The notes beneath the pieces were generated by a model. It was not told where the DNA came from, searched no databases, and saw nothing but the letters and a program-made list of their open reading frames with translations. A stretch of 64,000 nt of DNA. It comes from Paenibacillus paeoniae (GTDB taxonomy: Bacteria > Bacillota > Bacilli > Paenibacillales > Paenibacillaceae). Position numbers and translations under genes: made by a program. Positions 1-7,970 of this stretch are shown here, in pieces. Location: assembly GCF_003388735.1 (NCBI RefSeq), contig NZ_QUBQ01000001.1:1178001-1242000 (forward strand), written 5' to 3'. Each line of letters begins with the position of its first letter. The stretch's first letter is position 1.

Positions 1-104
1 TACTGTCTTCGGCAACGGGTTATGTGAGAGTAAGGGATCTGGCGGGTGTTTTGGGGTTTGGGGTCACTTGGGACGACCGGGCGAGGGCGGTTTTGTTAGA
101 ATAG
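1..104 (+). CDS. C-terminus of a stalk-domain (copper amine oxidase N-like) protein, partial
   Basis: The frame beginning at base 3 is open from the left edge to a TAG at 102-104 and encodes about 33 residues. The fragment contains YVRVRDLAGVLGFGVTWDD, which resembles the repeat of stalk / copper-amine-oxidase-N-like domains (VRxLAExLGxxVxWD) common in secreted Firmicute wall proteins. The 5' part lies outside the window, so total size and partner domains are unknown. An amidase gene follows at once, which would fit a cell-wall hydrolase or lysis context. The domain assignment is an inference from one short motif. Confidence 0.5.
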   Translation, partial: LSSATGYVRVRDLAGVLGFGVTWDDRARAVLLE

Positions 105-167
105 CCCTGCCGCGCATCCCGAAGGAGAATAAACTGGATTATCAAGCTCATGAGGGGAGCAGTTGGA

Positions 168-833
168 ATGTATGCGTATGTGGTAGATCATATCCCGAAG
201 TCGACGCCGCATAACAGGCGGCCCGGTTACGCATTGAACGCTACGTCCATCACGATACACAATACGGCCAACCCAACCAGCACGGCACGAAACGAACGAA
301 ATTGGCTGACGAATCCGTCCAATACAGTAACGGCTTCTTTCCATATCGTGATTGACGAGAAAGAGGCTATCGAATGTCTCCCGCTGCAAGAGGTGGCATG
401 GCATGCAGGCGACGGCGGCAGTTCGAGCAGCGGCAACCGGACCTCGATTGGCATCGAAATTACGGAGAGCGGGAATTATGCTCAGACGCTGGATCATGCA
501 GCGACACTGGTAGCCTCCATGCTTAGGGAGAGGGGCTGGGGAACGAACCGTCTGCGAAGGCATTACGATTGGAGCGGCAAAAACTGTCCCCGTCTCATGA
601 ATGATGAAGGCGATTGGGGCGGCTGGAGAACATTCGTCGCAAGCGTTGACGCCAAGCTGAAGGACGATGGCGGGGAGGTAGAAGAGCCGATGCTTAAACC
701 GGAAGATGCCAATGCTATTATCTTGTTTCTGAGCGCAGCCTATATGTCCACAGGAGTGCCAGAAGCCCGTAAGGAATTCAATCGGTTGGCGAATGAGCTG
801 CGCAGAGTTAGCGGGCAAGACCCGAAGCCGTAG
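168..833 (+). CDS. N-acetylmuramoyl-L-alanine amidase (Amidase_2 / endolysin-like)
   Basis: This is a 221-residue protein with an Amidase_2 (PGRP-like) zinc hydrolase fold: an early His in ITIHNTAN, a second His in EVAWHAGDGG, the strand IGIEITESG, and the late His/Cys region HYDWSGKNCPRLM typical of XlyA/CwlA-type lysins. It would cleave the amide bond between N-acetylmuramic acid and L-alanine in peptidoglycan. The last 50 residues form a short helical tail without a clear wall-binding repeat. No signal peptide is visible, as in phage endolysins that need a holin. The ATG at 168 is chosen because GGGGAG lies eight bases upstream; an in-frame ATG at 150 lacks a good site. A prophage remnant or a cellular lysin are both possible. 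Confidence 0.82.
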   Translation: MYAYVVDHIPKSTPHNRRPGYALNATSITIHNTANPTSTARNERNWLTNPSNTVTASFHIVIDEKEAIECLPLQEVAWHAGDGGSSSSGNRTSIGIEITESGNYAQTLDHAATLVASMLRERGWGTNRLRRHYDWSGKNCPRLMNDEGDWGGWRTFVASVDAKLKDDGGEVEEPMLKPEDANAIILFLSAAYMSTGVPEARKEFNRLANELRRVSGQDPKP

Positions 834-960
834 GAAGTAGGTTGAGCGACTGTAAGGGAGTTATTCTAAAAATAATTCAATAACTTTGGACGCTATAAAA
901 GAGAACAATGGGTACGACTTTTACAGATTGATTTTTTTAACGGACCGACGGATATCATTG

Positions 961-991
961 CCCGCAAGCCGAGCGCTTGCGGGATTTTTTT
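961..991 (+). terminator. Rho-independent terminator
   Basis: A 9-bp perfect stem (CCCGCAAGC / GCTTGCGGG) with a 5-base loop is followed by ATTTTTTT. It lies 127 bases after the amidase stop. The rest of the 303-base gap 834-1136 shows no convincing gene; a 64-codon frame at 886-1080 runs straight through the terminator. Confidence 0.85.
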
Positions 992-1136
992 GCTCAAAGG
1001 TAGTCATTGCAGCGGAAGAGAGAGGCAGAACGTCACAGAATAAAAGGATTATAAGAGAATATAGCGAATACAGTAAATAACATGTAAGTGCTGTTATTGT
1101 GAATGAAATCGACAAAAATGGATGGGAGGGCTGCGG

Positions 1137-1529
1137 ATGGAGAAAGTCAATTGTCCATGGTGCGGTGAGCAGGTCATCTTGGACGATACGATTTGTCCTC
1201 TATGCAAACACGAGGTGCTGCCGGAACATTTGAGCGGAAAGGAAAGCTCGGAGTCTGAAGAGGAAGTCGTAGAAGACCAACTGGAGGGAGAAAGTGTAGA
1301 GTTGCAATTACAGAACAACTACACATGCGCTCATTGCGGTCATAGGGAGTGCCGTATTCAAGAAGTGGCGATGACGGGCACGGGAATCAGCAAGCTGCTG
1401 GATATCCAGCATAATCATTATTTCTTCGTTTCTTGCCTGCAATGCGGCAAGGTGGAGGTGTATGATCCCAATGTGCTGGAAGCGCGTAAGAGAGGGCTAT
1501 TTGGTTCTGGACTGGATTTGTTTTTATAG
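1137..1529 (+). CDS. Double zinc-ribbon protein, predicted nucleic-acid binding
   Basis: This is a 130-residue soluble protein with two cysteine pairs at the N-terminus (CPWC and CPLC, residues about 5-24), an acidic Glu/Ser-rich linker, then a second ribbon with CAHC and, about 40 residues later, CLQC. The second ribbon plus the FVSCLQCGKVEVY stretch resembles the YpzJ-type 'nucleic-acid-binding Zn-ribbon' family (COG3478-like). The ATG at 1137 is preferred over one 15 bases upstream, because GGGAGGG sits seven bases before it. It appears monocistronic. The function is unknown beyond likely zinc and nucleic-acid binding; the family call is by eye. Confidence 0.7.
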   Translation: MEKVNCPWCGEQVILDDTICPLCKHEVLPEHLSGKESSESEEEVVEDQLEGESVELQLQNNYTCAHCGHRECRIQEVAMTGTGISKLLDIQHNHYFFVSCLQCGKVEVYDPNVLEARKRGLFGSGLDLFL

Positions 1530-1607
1530 AGGGCAAGTAAGTGTCAAAGGATAAGGAATGGAATGAGTATTTCATTAAGAGATGGCATACGCTGTCTGGA
1601 ACGAAAA

Positions 1608-1640
1608 AACAGGCTACTCACTTCATGTGATTAGCCTGTT
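1608..1640 (-). terminator. Terminator for the minus-strand membrane-protein gene
   Basis: The stem AACAGGCTA / TAGCCTGTT, with a further short inner stem, is preceded on the plus strand by an A-run that reads as a T-run on the minus strand. It therefore best fits termination of the gene at 1686-2153. It sits between convergent genes and may also slow plus-strand transcription. Confidence 0.7.
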
Positions 1641-1685
1641 ACTCATTTGCCCTATATAATGGCTTGCTTCTAACCGGATCAACGG

Positions 1686-2153
1686 TTATTGGGACTTTCT
1701 TTGTGCATGCTCGTCCGCATTTGGGTAGAGGGCTCTGAATGCACGAAGGAGCAGGTGACTTATTAAAGCCCATAAGGCGATTGAGCCTACAACGGCGAAA
1801 AGAATAGCAAATCCTCCATATTTCTCGGTGAGATGAGTAATCGATAATAATAGGACTGTTATCATAATCACTATCAATGAGAGGCTATAAGTCCCTATAC
1901 TAGCTTGATATAGCCTAAAAATAATTAGAAACACGTACTCCCAGAATGCAGGTGGCTCTTTGCCTTGAAACATATTTCTACAGTTTTTGCGGTCTTTCAA
2001 CACTCCTATAACAGAAGCGATTAATGAATAAATCGAAAACACGACAAAATGAAAAAATAACGCTCCGAGGAAGGAACCGAACAGATCTGATGATGGCAAG
2101 TAACACCATAGCCATATCAGGATAAAAATCGCAAGCCACATCCGCCATCTCAT
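1686..2153 (-). CDS. Hypothetical membrane protein
   Basis: The 155-residue product is strongly hydrophobic, with about four membrane segments: residues 5-25, 27-50, 85-105 and 115-135. A basic cytoplasmic-type stretch (KDRKNCR) lies between segments 2 and 3, and the tail is charged. An AAAGGTG site lies about nine bases before the ATG at 2153. I do not recognise the family. Base composition is more AT-rich than in the housekeeping blocks, as in the next two genes, so 1.7-3.4 kb may be a laterally acquired patch. It is divergent from the downstream P-loop pseudogene. Confidence 0.6.
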   Translation of the reverse strand: MRWRMWLAIFILIWLWCYLPSSDLFGSFLGALFFHFVVFSIYSLIASVIGVLKDRKNCRNMFQGKEPPAFWEYVFLIIFRLYQASIGTYSLSLIVIMITVLLLSITHLTEKYGGFAILFAVVGSIALWALISHLLLRAFRALYPNADEHAQRKSQ

Positions 2154-2333
2154 TAGGAGTCACACCTTTTGTAAAATATGTACATTCGTCGTTGTTCTTG
2201 ATTTCCTAATTATACTTTATCTATGAGATAAGAAAAGAAATATTTGTATAAAGATGTGCGTTTACTATATTAAGAGACGAGTAGAAGCTAAACGTGTATG
2301 ACCGAATACGCTAAATATTGGAGTGAGGGTAAC

Positions 2334-2824
2334 GTGGCGGTAATATATATGCTGTGCGGCAAAGTAGGGAGTGGAAAAAGCACCTACGCCAAAATGTAAG
2401 GGAACTCCATCGGGCTATGATATTATCCTGCGACGATTTAATGCTCTCTATTTTTGATGAACAATTGGGCGATAAACATCAACTCATTCATCAAAAAGCG
2501 GTTGCTTATTTATTTAATCAAGCAGTGGAGTTAGTATCCATAGACGTTAATGTAGTTCTGGATTTTGGTTTTTGGAGTAAAACAGAAAGAAGAGAGGCGC
2601 AAAAATATTTTTCGGATCGAGGAATTGTTGCTGAACTTCATTATATGAACGCACCAGATGTACAGATTAAGCAACAATTGCAGATGCGAAAACTAGAAAT
2701 AAAACGTGGTGACTCGAAGGCATATTATATCGAGGATGAGATGCAAAACTATTTGGATTCTAAATTTGAAGAGCCAACGGATGATGAAGGTTCCGCATGG
2801 GTTAACTTTGTCAGAGTGTTCTAG
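2334..2824 (+). pseudogene. P-loop AAA/kinase-like protein, disrupted by a one-base frameshift
   Basis: Reading from GTG 2334 (GAGGG upstream) gives an N-terminus containing a clear Walker A, MLCGKVGSGKSTYA. It then reaches a TAA at 2397-2399, directly after a run of four A at 2391-2394. The following frame (2354-2824) continues without break as a plausible body (ILSCDD, then a 130-residue helical domain). Adding one A to the AAAA run would fuse both into a single protein of about 163 residues resembling the AAA_33 / predicted-kinase family. As it stands, the Walker A and the rest of the protein are in different frames. It is either a pseudogene, a sequencing error in the homopolymer, or a slippage site. 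Confidence 0.75.
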
Positions 2825-2875
2825 CTAACTACAGGAATGAACTTGATAGATATGTACAGATGTGAGGTGCAGATT

Positions 2876-3217
2876 ATGTACGATTATATAAGTATACATT
2901 CCATAGATTATAAGAATAAAGTAAAAAGCAAAGATTTGGAGCAATATTTAACTTGTGATTTAGGACTTATAAAAGAAAGTCATCTCAAATTTTATAAAAT
3001 CATTAATCAAGTGTTTGTTAGAGTAAATGGTATTCTAGCCCGCAAAGATGGGAGCTATGCCTATGACTCACTTGATGGTATTGAGGAAATAAATCTAATT
3101 GAGATTGATGTGCCTTCAGAAATTGATCATATACTTGAACAAGAATTGGCTGACATGGCAAATGCGATTGCTAAAAATTGTTCATGGATCATTGATGATG
3201 ACCATGGATTGGAGTAA
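2876..3217 (+). CDS. Hypothetical small acidic protein
   Basis: This 113-residue protein starts at ATG 2876, where GTGAGGTG lies about six bases upstream; an ATG at 2837 has no such site. It is acidic and soluble, without membrane segments or cysteine motifs, and ends in an Asp-rich tail (IIDDDHGLE). The size and acidity resemble small immunity-type proteins, but I do not recognise a family and this is not a functional claim. It lies 51 bases downstream of the broken P-loop gene and shares its AT-rich composition. A terminator follows at 3360. Confidence 0.55.
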   Translation: MYDYISIHSIDYKNKVKSKDLEQYLTCDLGLIKESHLKFYKIINQVFVRVNGILARKDGSYAYDSLDGIEEINLIEIDVPSEIDHILEQELADMANAIAKNCSWIIDDDHGLE

Positions 3218-3359
3218 TGAGAGTAGTAAAGCAAGGTAATAGAAAATGTAGGTGCTGTAAAATAATTTTCCTGAATCGGGGTTTGTGGATTTTGAATATT
3301 CTCAAGAGGCGGGTTGAAGATGAATCCTTTTCTACAAAAATAATCTAGACCATGTTAAT

Positions 3360-3392
3360 AACCCAGCCGCGTTGTATCCAGACGACTGGGTT
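3360..3392 (+). terminator. Rho-independent terminator after the small hypothetical gene
   Basis: The stem AACCCAG / CTGGGTT encloses a 19-base loop and is followed by AGTTTTATTTTA. It is oriented to stop plus-strand transcription before the convergent cotJ operon. Confidence 0.6.
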
Positions 3393-3414
3393 AGTTTTAT
3401 TTTAAATAGTAAAA

Positions 3415-3984
3415 CTAAAAATAAATTCGCTGATCCTGCTTATCCTTTAATATTTCTACTGCTTCGCGGAAGCGGAGGGAATGCACGATTTCCCGCTCCC
3501 GAAGATACTTCAAGCTGTCTTGCAGGTCCACATCATCGGTCATATCGATGAGCCATTGATAGGTTGCCCTCGCTTTTTCCTCGGCAGCAATATCCTCATA
3601 CAAATCCGCGATGGGATCGCCTTTCGCAGCAATATAAGAAGCTGTCCACGGTACACCTGCTGCATTTGTGTAGAACAATGCGCTGTCATGCGCCGCGTAA
3701 TGATCCCCAAGCCCTGCTGCTTTCATCTGCGCCGGCGTCGCATCTTTGGTCAGCTTGTAGACCATCGTGGCGATCATCTCCAAGTGCGCAAATTCCTCCG
3801 TCCCAATATCCGTTAACAGCCCAACAACTTTATCCGGAATGGTATATCGCTGATTCAGATAACGCAGTGCAGCAGCCAATTCCCCATCGGCTCCGCCATA
3901 TTGTTCCATTAGAAACTTGGCCATCAACGGATCACACTTGCTTACCCTTACGGGATACTGAAGCTTCTTCTCATAGGCCCACAT
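3415..3984 (-). CDS. cotJC: Spore coat protein CotJC, manganese-catalase family
   Basis: This 189-residue protein is close to B. subtilis CotJC in length and sequence, for example MWAYEKKLQYPVRV, YGGADGELAAALRYLNQRY and GTEEFAHLEMIATMVYKLT. It belongs to the ferritin-like di-manganese catalase superfamily. Candidate metal ligands are the Glu and His residues in GELAAA, EEFAHLEM and the later AAEEKARATY and REREIVHS motifs. CotJC is assembled into the inner spore coat with CotJA and may detoxify peroxide. It is the last gene of cotJABC, 67 bases after cotJB. Confidence 0.95.
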   Translation of the reverse strand: MWAYEKKLQYPVRVSKCDPLMAKFLMEQYGGADGELAAALRYLNQRYTIPDKVVGLLTDIGTEEFAHLEMIATMVYKLTKDATPAQMKAAGLGDHYAAHDSALFYTNAAGVPWTASYIAAKGDPIADLYEDIAAEEKARATYQWLIDMTDDVDLQDSLKYLREREIVHSLRFREAVEILKDKQDQRIYF

Positions 3985-4051
3985 CGGCGCGCATTCCCCG
4001 CTTTCCTCGTCATTTTGCTCAGCTTTGCATGCTGTCTGACTGATTGCTAGA

Positions 4052-4315
4052 TTACACTTGCCATGGCCAAGGTGCTTCTTTCCACTGCCAAGGCGCTCGG
4101 GATAGGCTATGTCCGAAGTTCATAAGCGGGCCATATTGCGATTCGAACTGCTCGGCAATGCGCTTGCGAAGCTCAGCGAATTGATTGTACTGCGCAATTG
4201 CAGCTTCGTCACCCGGGTGAGTATCGAGGTATAAATTCAATTCCACTAGCACAAAATCAACGGCCTGCAAGTCGTGAAGCTGCTTGTAGTATGCTTCGTC
4301 CAGCACGTGAGACAT
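4052..4315 (-). CDS. cotJB: Spore coat protein CotJB
   Basis: The 87-residue protein matches the CotJB family: a helical N-terminus with YYKQLHDLQAVDFVLVELNLYLDTHP, here split as YKQLHDLQAVDFVLVE followed by LNLYLDTHP, then a Gln/Arg helix and a Trp/Pro-rich tail. CotJB is a small protein encoded between CotJA and CotJC and required for the CotJ coat assembly. Its ATG overlaps the cotJA stop codon (TAATG), which indicates translational coupling. Confidence 0.92.
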   Translation of the reverse strand: MSHVLDEAYYKQLHDLQAVDFVLVELNLYLDTHPGDEAAIAQYNQFAELRKRIAEQFESQYGPLMNFGHSLSRAPWQWKEAPWPWQV

Positions 4316-4545
4316 TAATCACCACCTGCTTCCTTGCGTGATGGGTCCGGATAGGGACCATATAGGGCAGGCCAGAGCGTTCCATATTTTAAAGCTTCGT
4401 AGGGGGAGAATTGCGGCAGATTAGGAGGTTGAAATGAAATGAACAGCTGCGGCGGCACGTTATAGCTTTTTTCCTGAATGGGCGGGCAAGGGTCGAACGG
4501 CCCGAGAAAAGGCCGGTACGTTCGGAATTGATCGCTTGCACTCAT
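4315..4545 (-). CDS. cotJA: Spore coat-associated protein CotJA
   Basis: The 76-residue protein shows the CotJA pattern: YRPFLGPFDPCPPIQEKSY, PPQLFISFQPPNLPQFSPY and ALKYGTLWPALYGPY. CotJA is needed for assembly of CotJC into the coat. The ATG at 4545 is preferred because AAAGGAGT lies about ten bases upstream. Longer in-frame starts at 4566 and 4656 would add a tail not seen in the roughly 80-residue family and would run into the likely promoter. It is the first gene of the operon. Confidence 0.88.
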   Translation of the reverse strand: MSASDQFRTYRPFLGPFDPCPPIQEKSYNVPPQLFISFQPPNLPQFSPYEALKYGTLWPALYGPYPDPSRKEAGGD

Positions 4546-4582
4546 GGGGGAGGCACTCCTTTCCATATCATTCCTTGCCCAA

Positions 4583-4611
4583 CTATATGTGTGACGGGTT
4601 GGACGATATGC
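4583..4611 (-). promoter_or_regulatory. Candidate sigma-E-type promoter for cotJABC
   Basis: On the minus strand GCATATC is followed, after about 14 bases, by ACATATAGTT, resembling the sigma-E -35 (ATATT-like) and -10 (CATACAxT) elements. It sits about 40 bases upstream of the chosen cotJA start. In B. subtilis cotJ is sigma-E dependent, so the placement fits; the match itself is moderate. Confidence 0.45.
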
Positions 4612-4726
4612 GGGACAGGAAATATAGAGGGCGCGCCCTATTTCATAGAAACTCATCTTTGTCTTGACCTTCTCCTTACGGAAACGTTTATCCTCTATTC
4701 ATGACTAGAAGCAGGAGGGATTAAGG

Positions 4727-6016
4727 ATGAAAACATTAATTGAAAATGTCGTTATTGTTACGATGAAAGAAGAGGATCGTCCGTATAGAGGGGATATTTT
4801 AATTGAAGGCGATGTGATCAAGGCACTGAGTCCTCATCTTACCGATGAGGCGGATGAGAGGATAGACGGCGATGGTATGGTTGCGATGCCGGGACTGGTT
4901 AATGCGCATCAGCATACGCCAATGAGCCTGCTGAAGGGTTTTTCGGATGATCTCAAGCTGATGGACTGGCTTAATGAAAAAATGCTGCCCGCTGAAGCCA
5001 ATATGACCCCGGAAGATATTTATTGGGGAGCCAAGCTGTCGATGGCGGAGATGATTAGATCGGGCACGACTTCCTTTGCCGATATGTATATCCATATGAA
5101 TGAAATTGCAACGGCAGTGGCAGAAACGGGGATGCGGGCCTCTTTGACGAGAGGACTTGTATTTCTAGAGAATGATGGCGGCAGGCGAATGGAGGAAGCG
5201 CTGGATTTAGTAGAACGTTGGAACGGACGCGCAGATGGACGCATTACAACGATGTTGGGTCCGCATGCCCCGTATACTTGTCCGCCTGATCCGCTTAGAC
5301 GAGTGATCAAGCTGGCGGAGGAGATGAATTTGCCTGTTCATATCCATCTAGCGGAGACAAAGGAAGAAGTCATGGTTATTCGGGAGAAGTATAACGAGAC
5401 GCCTGCGGAATATCTCTATCATGCCGGACTTTTTGAAAGGCTGCATGTTCTCTTGGCGCATAGCGTGCATCTGAATCGGCGGGATATCGGATATTTGAAG
5501 GGAATGCGGGGCGGCGTATCGCATAATCCGGTTAGTAATTTGAAGCTGGGCTGCGGCATTGCGCCAGTTGTTGATATGATCAATCAAGGGATCATTGTCG
5601 GTCTGGGTACGGACGGATCGGGAAGCGCAACGACGATTGACATGTTCGAAGAAATAAAGGCAGCGACGTGGCTGCAAAAGCTGGATTACGGCGATCCGTC
5701 CGTTCTCCCCGCACGGCAAGTTCTGCGGATGGCAACGATTGAAGGCGCAAAACTATTGAATATTGATCATCAAGCAGGCACACTCGAGGTCGGGAAGAAG
5801 GCGGATCTTATTCTGATTGATATGAAAAAACCGCATTTACAGCCGATCCATCAAGTAGAATCCCTACTTGTCTATGGCGTGAACGGAGCGGATGTTGATA
5901 CTACGATAGTCAATGGCAAGGTGCTGATGAGAAATAGAAAGCTTCTTACAATTAATGAAGAGGAACTCTTCAAACAAGTGTCTGTTCGAGCGCAAAGGAT
6001 TGTAGAGAACATATAG
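4727..6016 (+). CDS. mtaD: 5-methylthioadenosine / S-adenosylhomocysteine deaminase (amidohydrolase)
   Basis: The 429-residue protein is a full-length amidohydrolase of the MtaD/ATZ family. It has the metal-binding HxH at H61/H63 (VNAHQHTPM), HIHLAE with H205, H207 and E210, LLAHSVHLN with H245 and H248, and the catalytic Asp D296 in GLGTDGSGS. The family deaminates 5'-methylthioadenosine and S-adenosylhomocysteine to the inosine forms in SAM recycling. Closely related guanine or chlorohydrolase activities cannot be excluded by eye. GGAGGG lies nine bases before the ATG. It is transcribed divergently from cotJ and is followed by the MutS-like gene after a separate promoter-like sequence. Confidence 0.85.
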   Translation: MKTLIENVVIVTMKEEDRPYRGDILIEGDVIKALSPHLTDEADERIDGDGMVAMPGLVNAHQHTPMSLLKGFSDDLKLMDWLNEKMLPAEANMTPEDIYWGAKLSMAEMIRSGTTSFADMYIHMNEIATAVAETGMRASLTRGLVFLENDGGRRMEEALDLVERWNGRADGRITTMLGPHAPYTCPPDPLRRVIKLAEEMNLPVHIHLAETKEEVMVIREKYNETPAEYLYHAGLFERLHVLLAHSVHLNRRDIGYLKGMRGGVSHNPVSNLKLGCGIAPVVDMINQGIIVGLGTDGSGSATTIDMFEEIKAATWLQKLDYGDPSVLPARQVLRMATIEGAKLLNIDHQAGTLEVGKKADLILIDMKKPHLQPIHQVESLLVYGVNGADVDTTIVNGKVLMRNRKLLTINEEELFKQVSVRAQRIVENI

Positions 6017-6154
6017 GATTCTTAAGTACGTCAGTTGGCGAGTTGACAAACCCTTTATTTTACAAAAATGATAGAGTTCATTATGATAGAGAGGAACTTA
6101 CTTCCAGTTTCCGGCATCGTGTTCACTGATTTTAATCGCGAAAGGATGAACCAC

Positions 6155-7888
6155 GTGGCTGTATCTATGACGGACTCTATTCATCTACTATTTCCTCCCG
6201 GTATGCAAGAACCTGTCGAGCGGCTTTCGGACCAGGAATTGAACGAGCTTGAATGTATGCCTATCATCTATGCGATAGCCGGAGAGCGCAAGCATGATAG
6301 AAGAGTGAAGAGCATCGTACAACAATTCAGTCATGATCCGAACGTTATTGCTTACAGGCTCGATATATTAGAAGATTTTATAGATCATCCAGAACTGCTG
6401 CATCATGTGGAAAAAGGCAATGTGATCATCGATGAAATGCGGTTTGCCACCAGCAAAAGTCACTCTCATGATCATGAATTGCTTCAGACGGTTTCTCGTC
6501 TAAGAGAATTATCCATCTATGTGGATTTCATCACGCAAATGGAGAAAGCTTTTGCAGGCCGAGAGTTGCTTAAGTCCGCTGGCTTACGCCAATTGCGAGA
6601 TAGAATAGTGCAGGTTTCTGAGAGTGCAGATTTCAAAAATCTGGCGACACAGTTGCCCAAGCTGCAGAAGGGGTTGGACTCTCTCTCAAGCGTAACCATT
6701 GGCATTAATTTGGACGCTCAATTGAATCCTGTGCAAGCTACGTTACTATCTATTAATGATGAACGCTACACAGGAGCATCGTTATTTGGGAAGCTGTTTG
6801 CCGGAGGCAACGAGTATCAGGGGATTTCAGAGCTGCATAAGGACCCGGATGTTGTGGAGTCGATTGTTCATAACACGGAGAAAATGCACATTAGTATCGC
6901 TTCAGAAGAAGAGGCCACGCTGAGAAGAGTGTTATTCCGAGATTTAAGGAAGCTGCTGAAAAATATGCTGAAGCCCGTACATCCTATCATTGAACAATAT
7001 TTGCACCTGCGCTGTCAGTGGATACTCTCCTTGGAAGCGGAGTTCGCTTTTTATATCGGCGCCGTTGCATTTATTGAGCGTATGCGCAGTCTTGGGCTGC
7101 CAATGTGCAGGCCCACCCTTCTTCCCATGGAACAGCAGGAATGTCGGATGTACGACAACTACAATGTCAATCTTGCATTGCGGATGTCCGGGCAATCTCA
7201 ATCTGCCGACTACAAGCTGAACGATCGTATCGTGTCCAACGATGTATGCTTTGATGATGAGGGACGGATCTTTATATTGACTGGCCCTAATTCAGGCGGT
7301 AAAACGACGTATGCGCAAGCTATCGGATTAACACAGATCCTATTGCAATGCGGCTTGTATGTGCCATGCAGTCGAGCGGAGATCAGTCCCGTGGATGCGC
7401 TCCACGTTTATTTCAACGTTGAAGAGCAGGCAGCCTTGGAAACGGGGCGTCTGGGTGTCGAATCCAAGCGGATAAGCGAGATATTTCATGCTGCAACGCC
7501 GAATAGCATGGTATTGCTCAATGAATCCTTTTCTTCTACCAGTCCGGGGGAAAGTTATTATCTGATGAAAGATATCGTTAGCGCACTGAGGCTGTTAGGC
7601 TTGAGGGCGGTAGTCGCTACGCATCTTCACGATCTGGCGGACCGTGTCGATTCCATTAATTCCGAGGTCGAAGGGAGCAGCAAGCTGATCAGCATGGTTG
7701 CCGGTATAAGAGAGGGGACGGAGCACGACAGCATCTTGTCGAATCGTTCCTACAAAGTCCAGCCTGGACGCCCGCAGGGAAGAAGCTTTGCCATGGATAT
7801 TGCCAGACAATACGGCATCAGCTTCGATCAGCTCTCAAAGACCATTCGTGAACGCAATACCGATTTATTGGCGGAATATGACAAATAA
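6155..7888 (+). CDS. MutS-family ATPase, orphan (mismatch-repair-like without recognition domain)
   Basis: The C-terminal half is a MutS-type ABC ATPase: Walker A GPNSGGKTT near residue 377 and Walker B MVLLNESFSST near residue 452, where the usual LDE is LNE. A later VVATHLHDLAD holds the H-loop His. The N-terminal half is helical, like the MutS core/lever, but the mismatch-binding domain I (Phe-x-Glu) and the MutS2 Smr domain are absent, and at 577 residues it is shorter than MutS (about 850). Biological role unknown; possible involvement in DNA structure recognition is inference. GTG 6155, with GAAAGGA upstream, is preferred. ATG 6068 is in frame but lacks a ribosome site and sits on promoter-like sequence (TTGACA at 6043). 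Confidence 0.8.
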   Translation: MAVSMTDSIHLLFPPGMQEPVERLSDQELNELECMPIIYAIAGERKHDRRVKSIVQQFSHDPNVIAYRLDILEDFIDHPELLHHVEKGNVIIDEMRFATSKSHSHDHELLQTVSRLRELSIYVDFITQMEKAFAGRELLKSAGLRQLRDRIVQVSESADFKNLATQLPKLQKGLDSLSSVTIGINLDAQLNPVQATLLSINDERYTGASLFGKLFAGGNEYQGISELHKDPDVVESIVHNTEKMHISIASEEEATLRRVLFRDLRKLLKNMLKPVHPIIEQYLHLRCQWILSLEAEFAFYIGAVAFIERMRSLGLPMCRPTLLPMEQQECRMYDNYNVNLALRMSGQSQSADYKLNDRIVSNDVCFDDEGRIFILTGPNSGGKTTYAQAIGLTQILLQCGLYVPCSRAEISPVDALHVYFNVEEQAALETGRLGVESKRISEIFHAATPNSMVLLNESFSSTSPGESYYLMKDIVSALRLLGLRAVVATHLHDLADRVDSINSEVEGSSKLISMVAGIREGTEHDSILSNRSYKVQPGRPQGRSFAMDIARQYGISFDQLSKTIRERNTDLLAEYDK

Positions 7889-7970
7889 AGTCGAATACAG
7901 GCAGGAATAGTGAACGTGCGGGTGGAATGATTATAGCAGACATTATTCCCCAATGAGGAGACGAACAAAT

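Noticed and set aside
886-1080. Plus-strand 64-codon frame after the amidase
   Set aside because: It has no proper start site and spans the terminator at 961-991.
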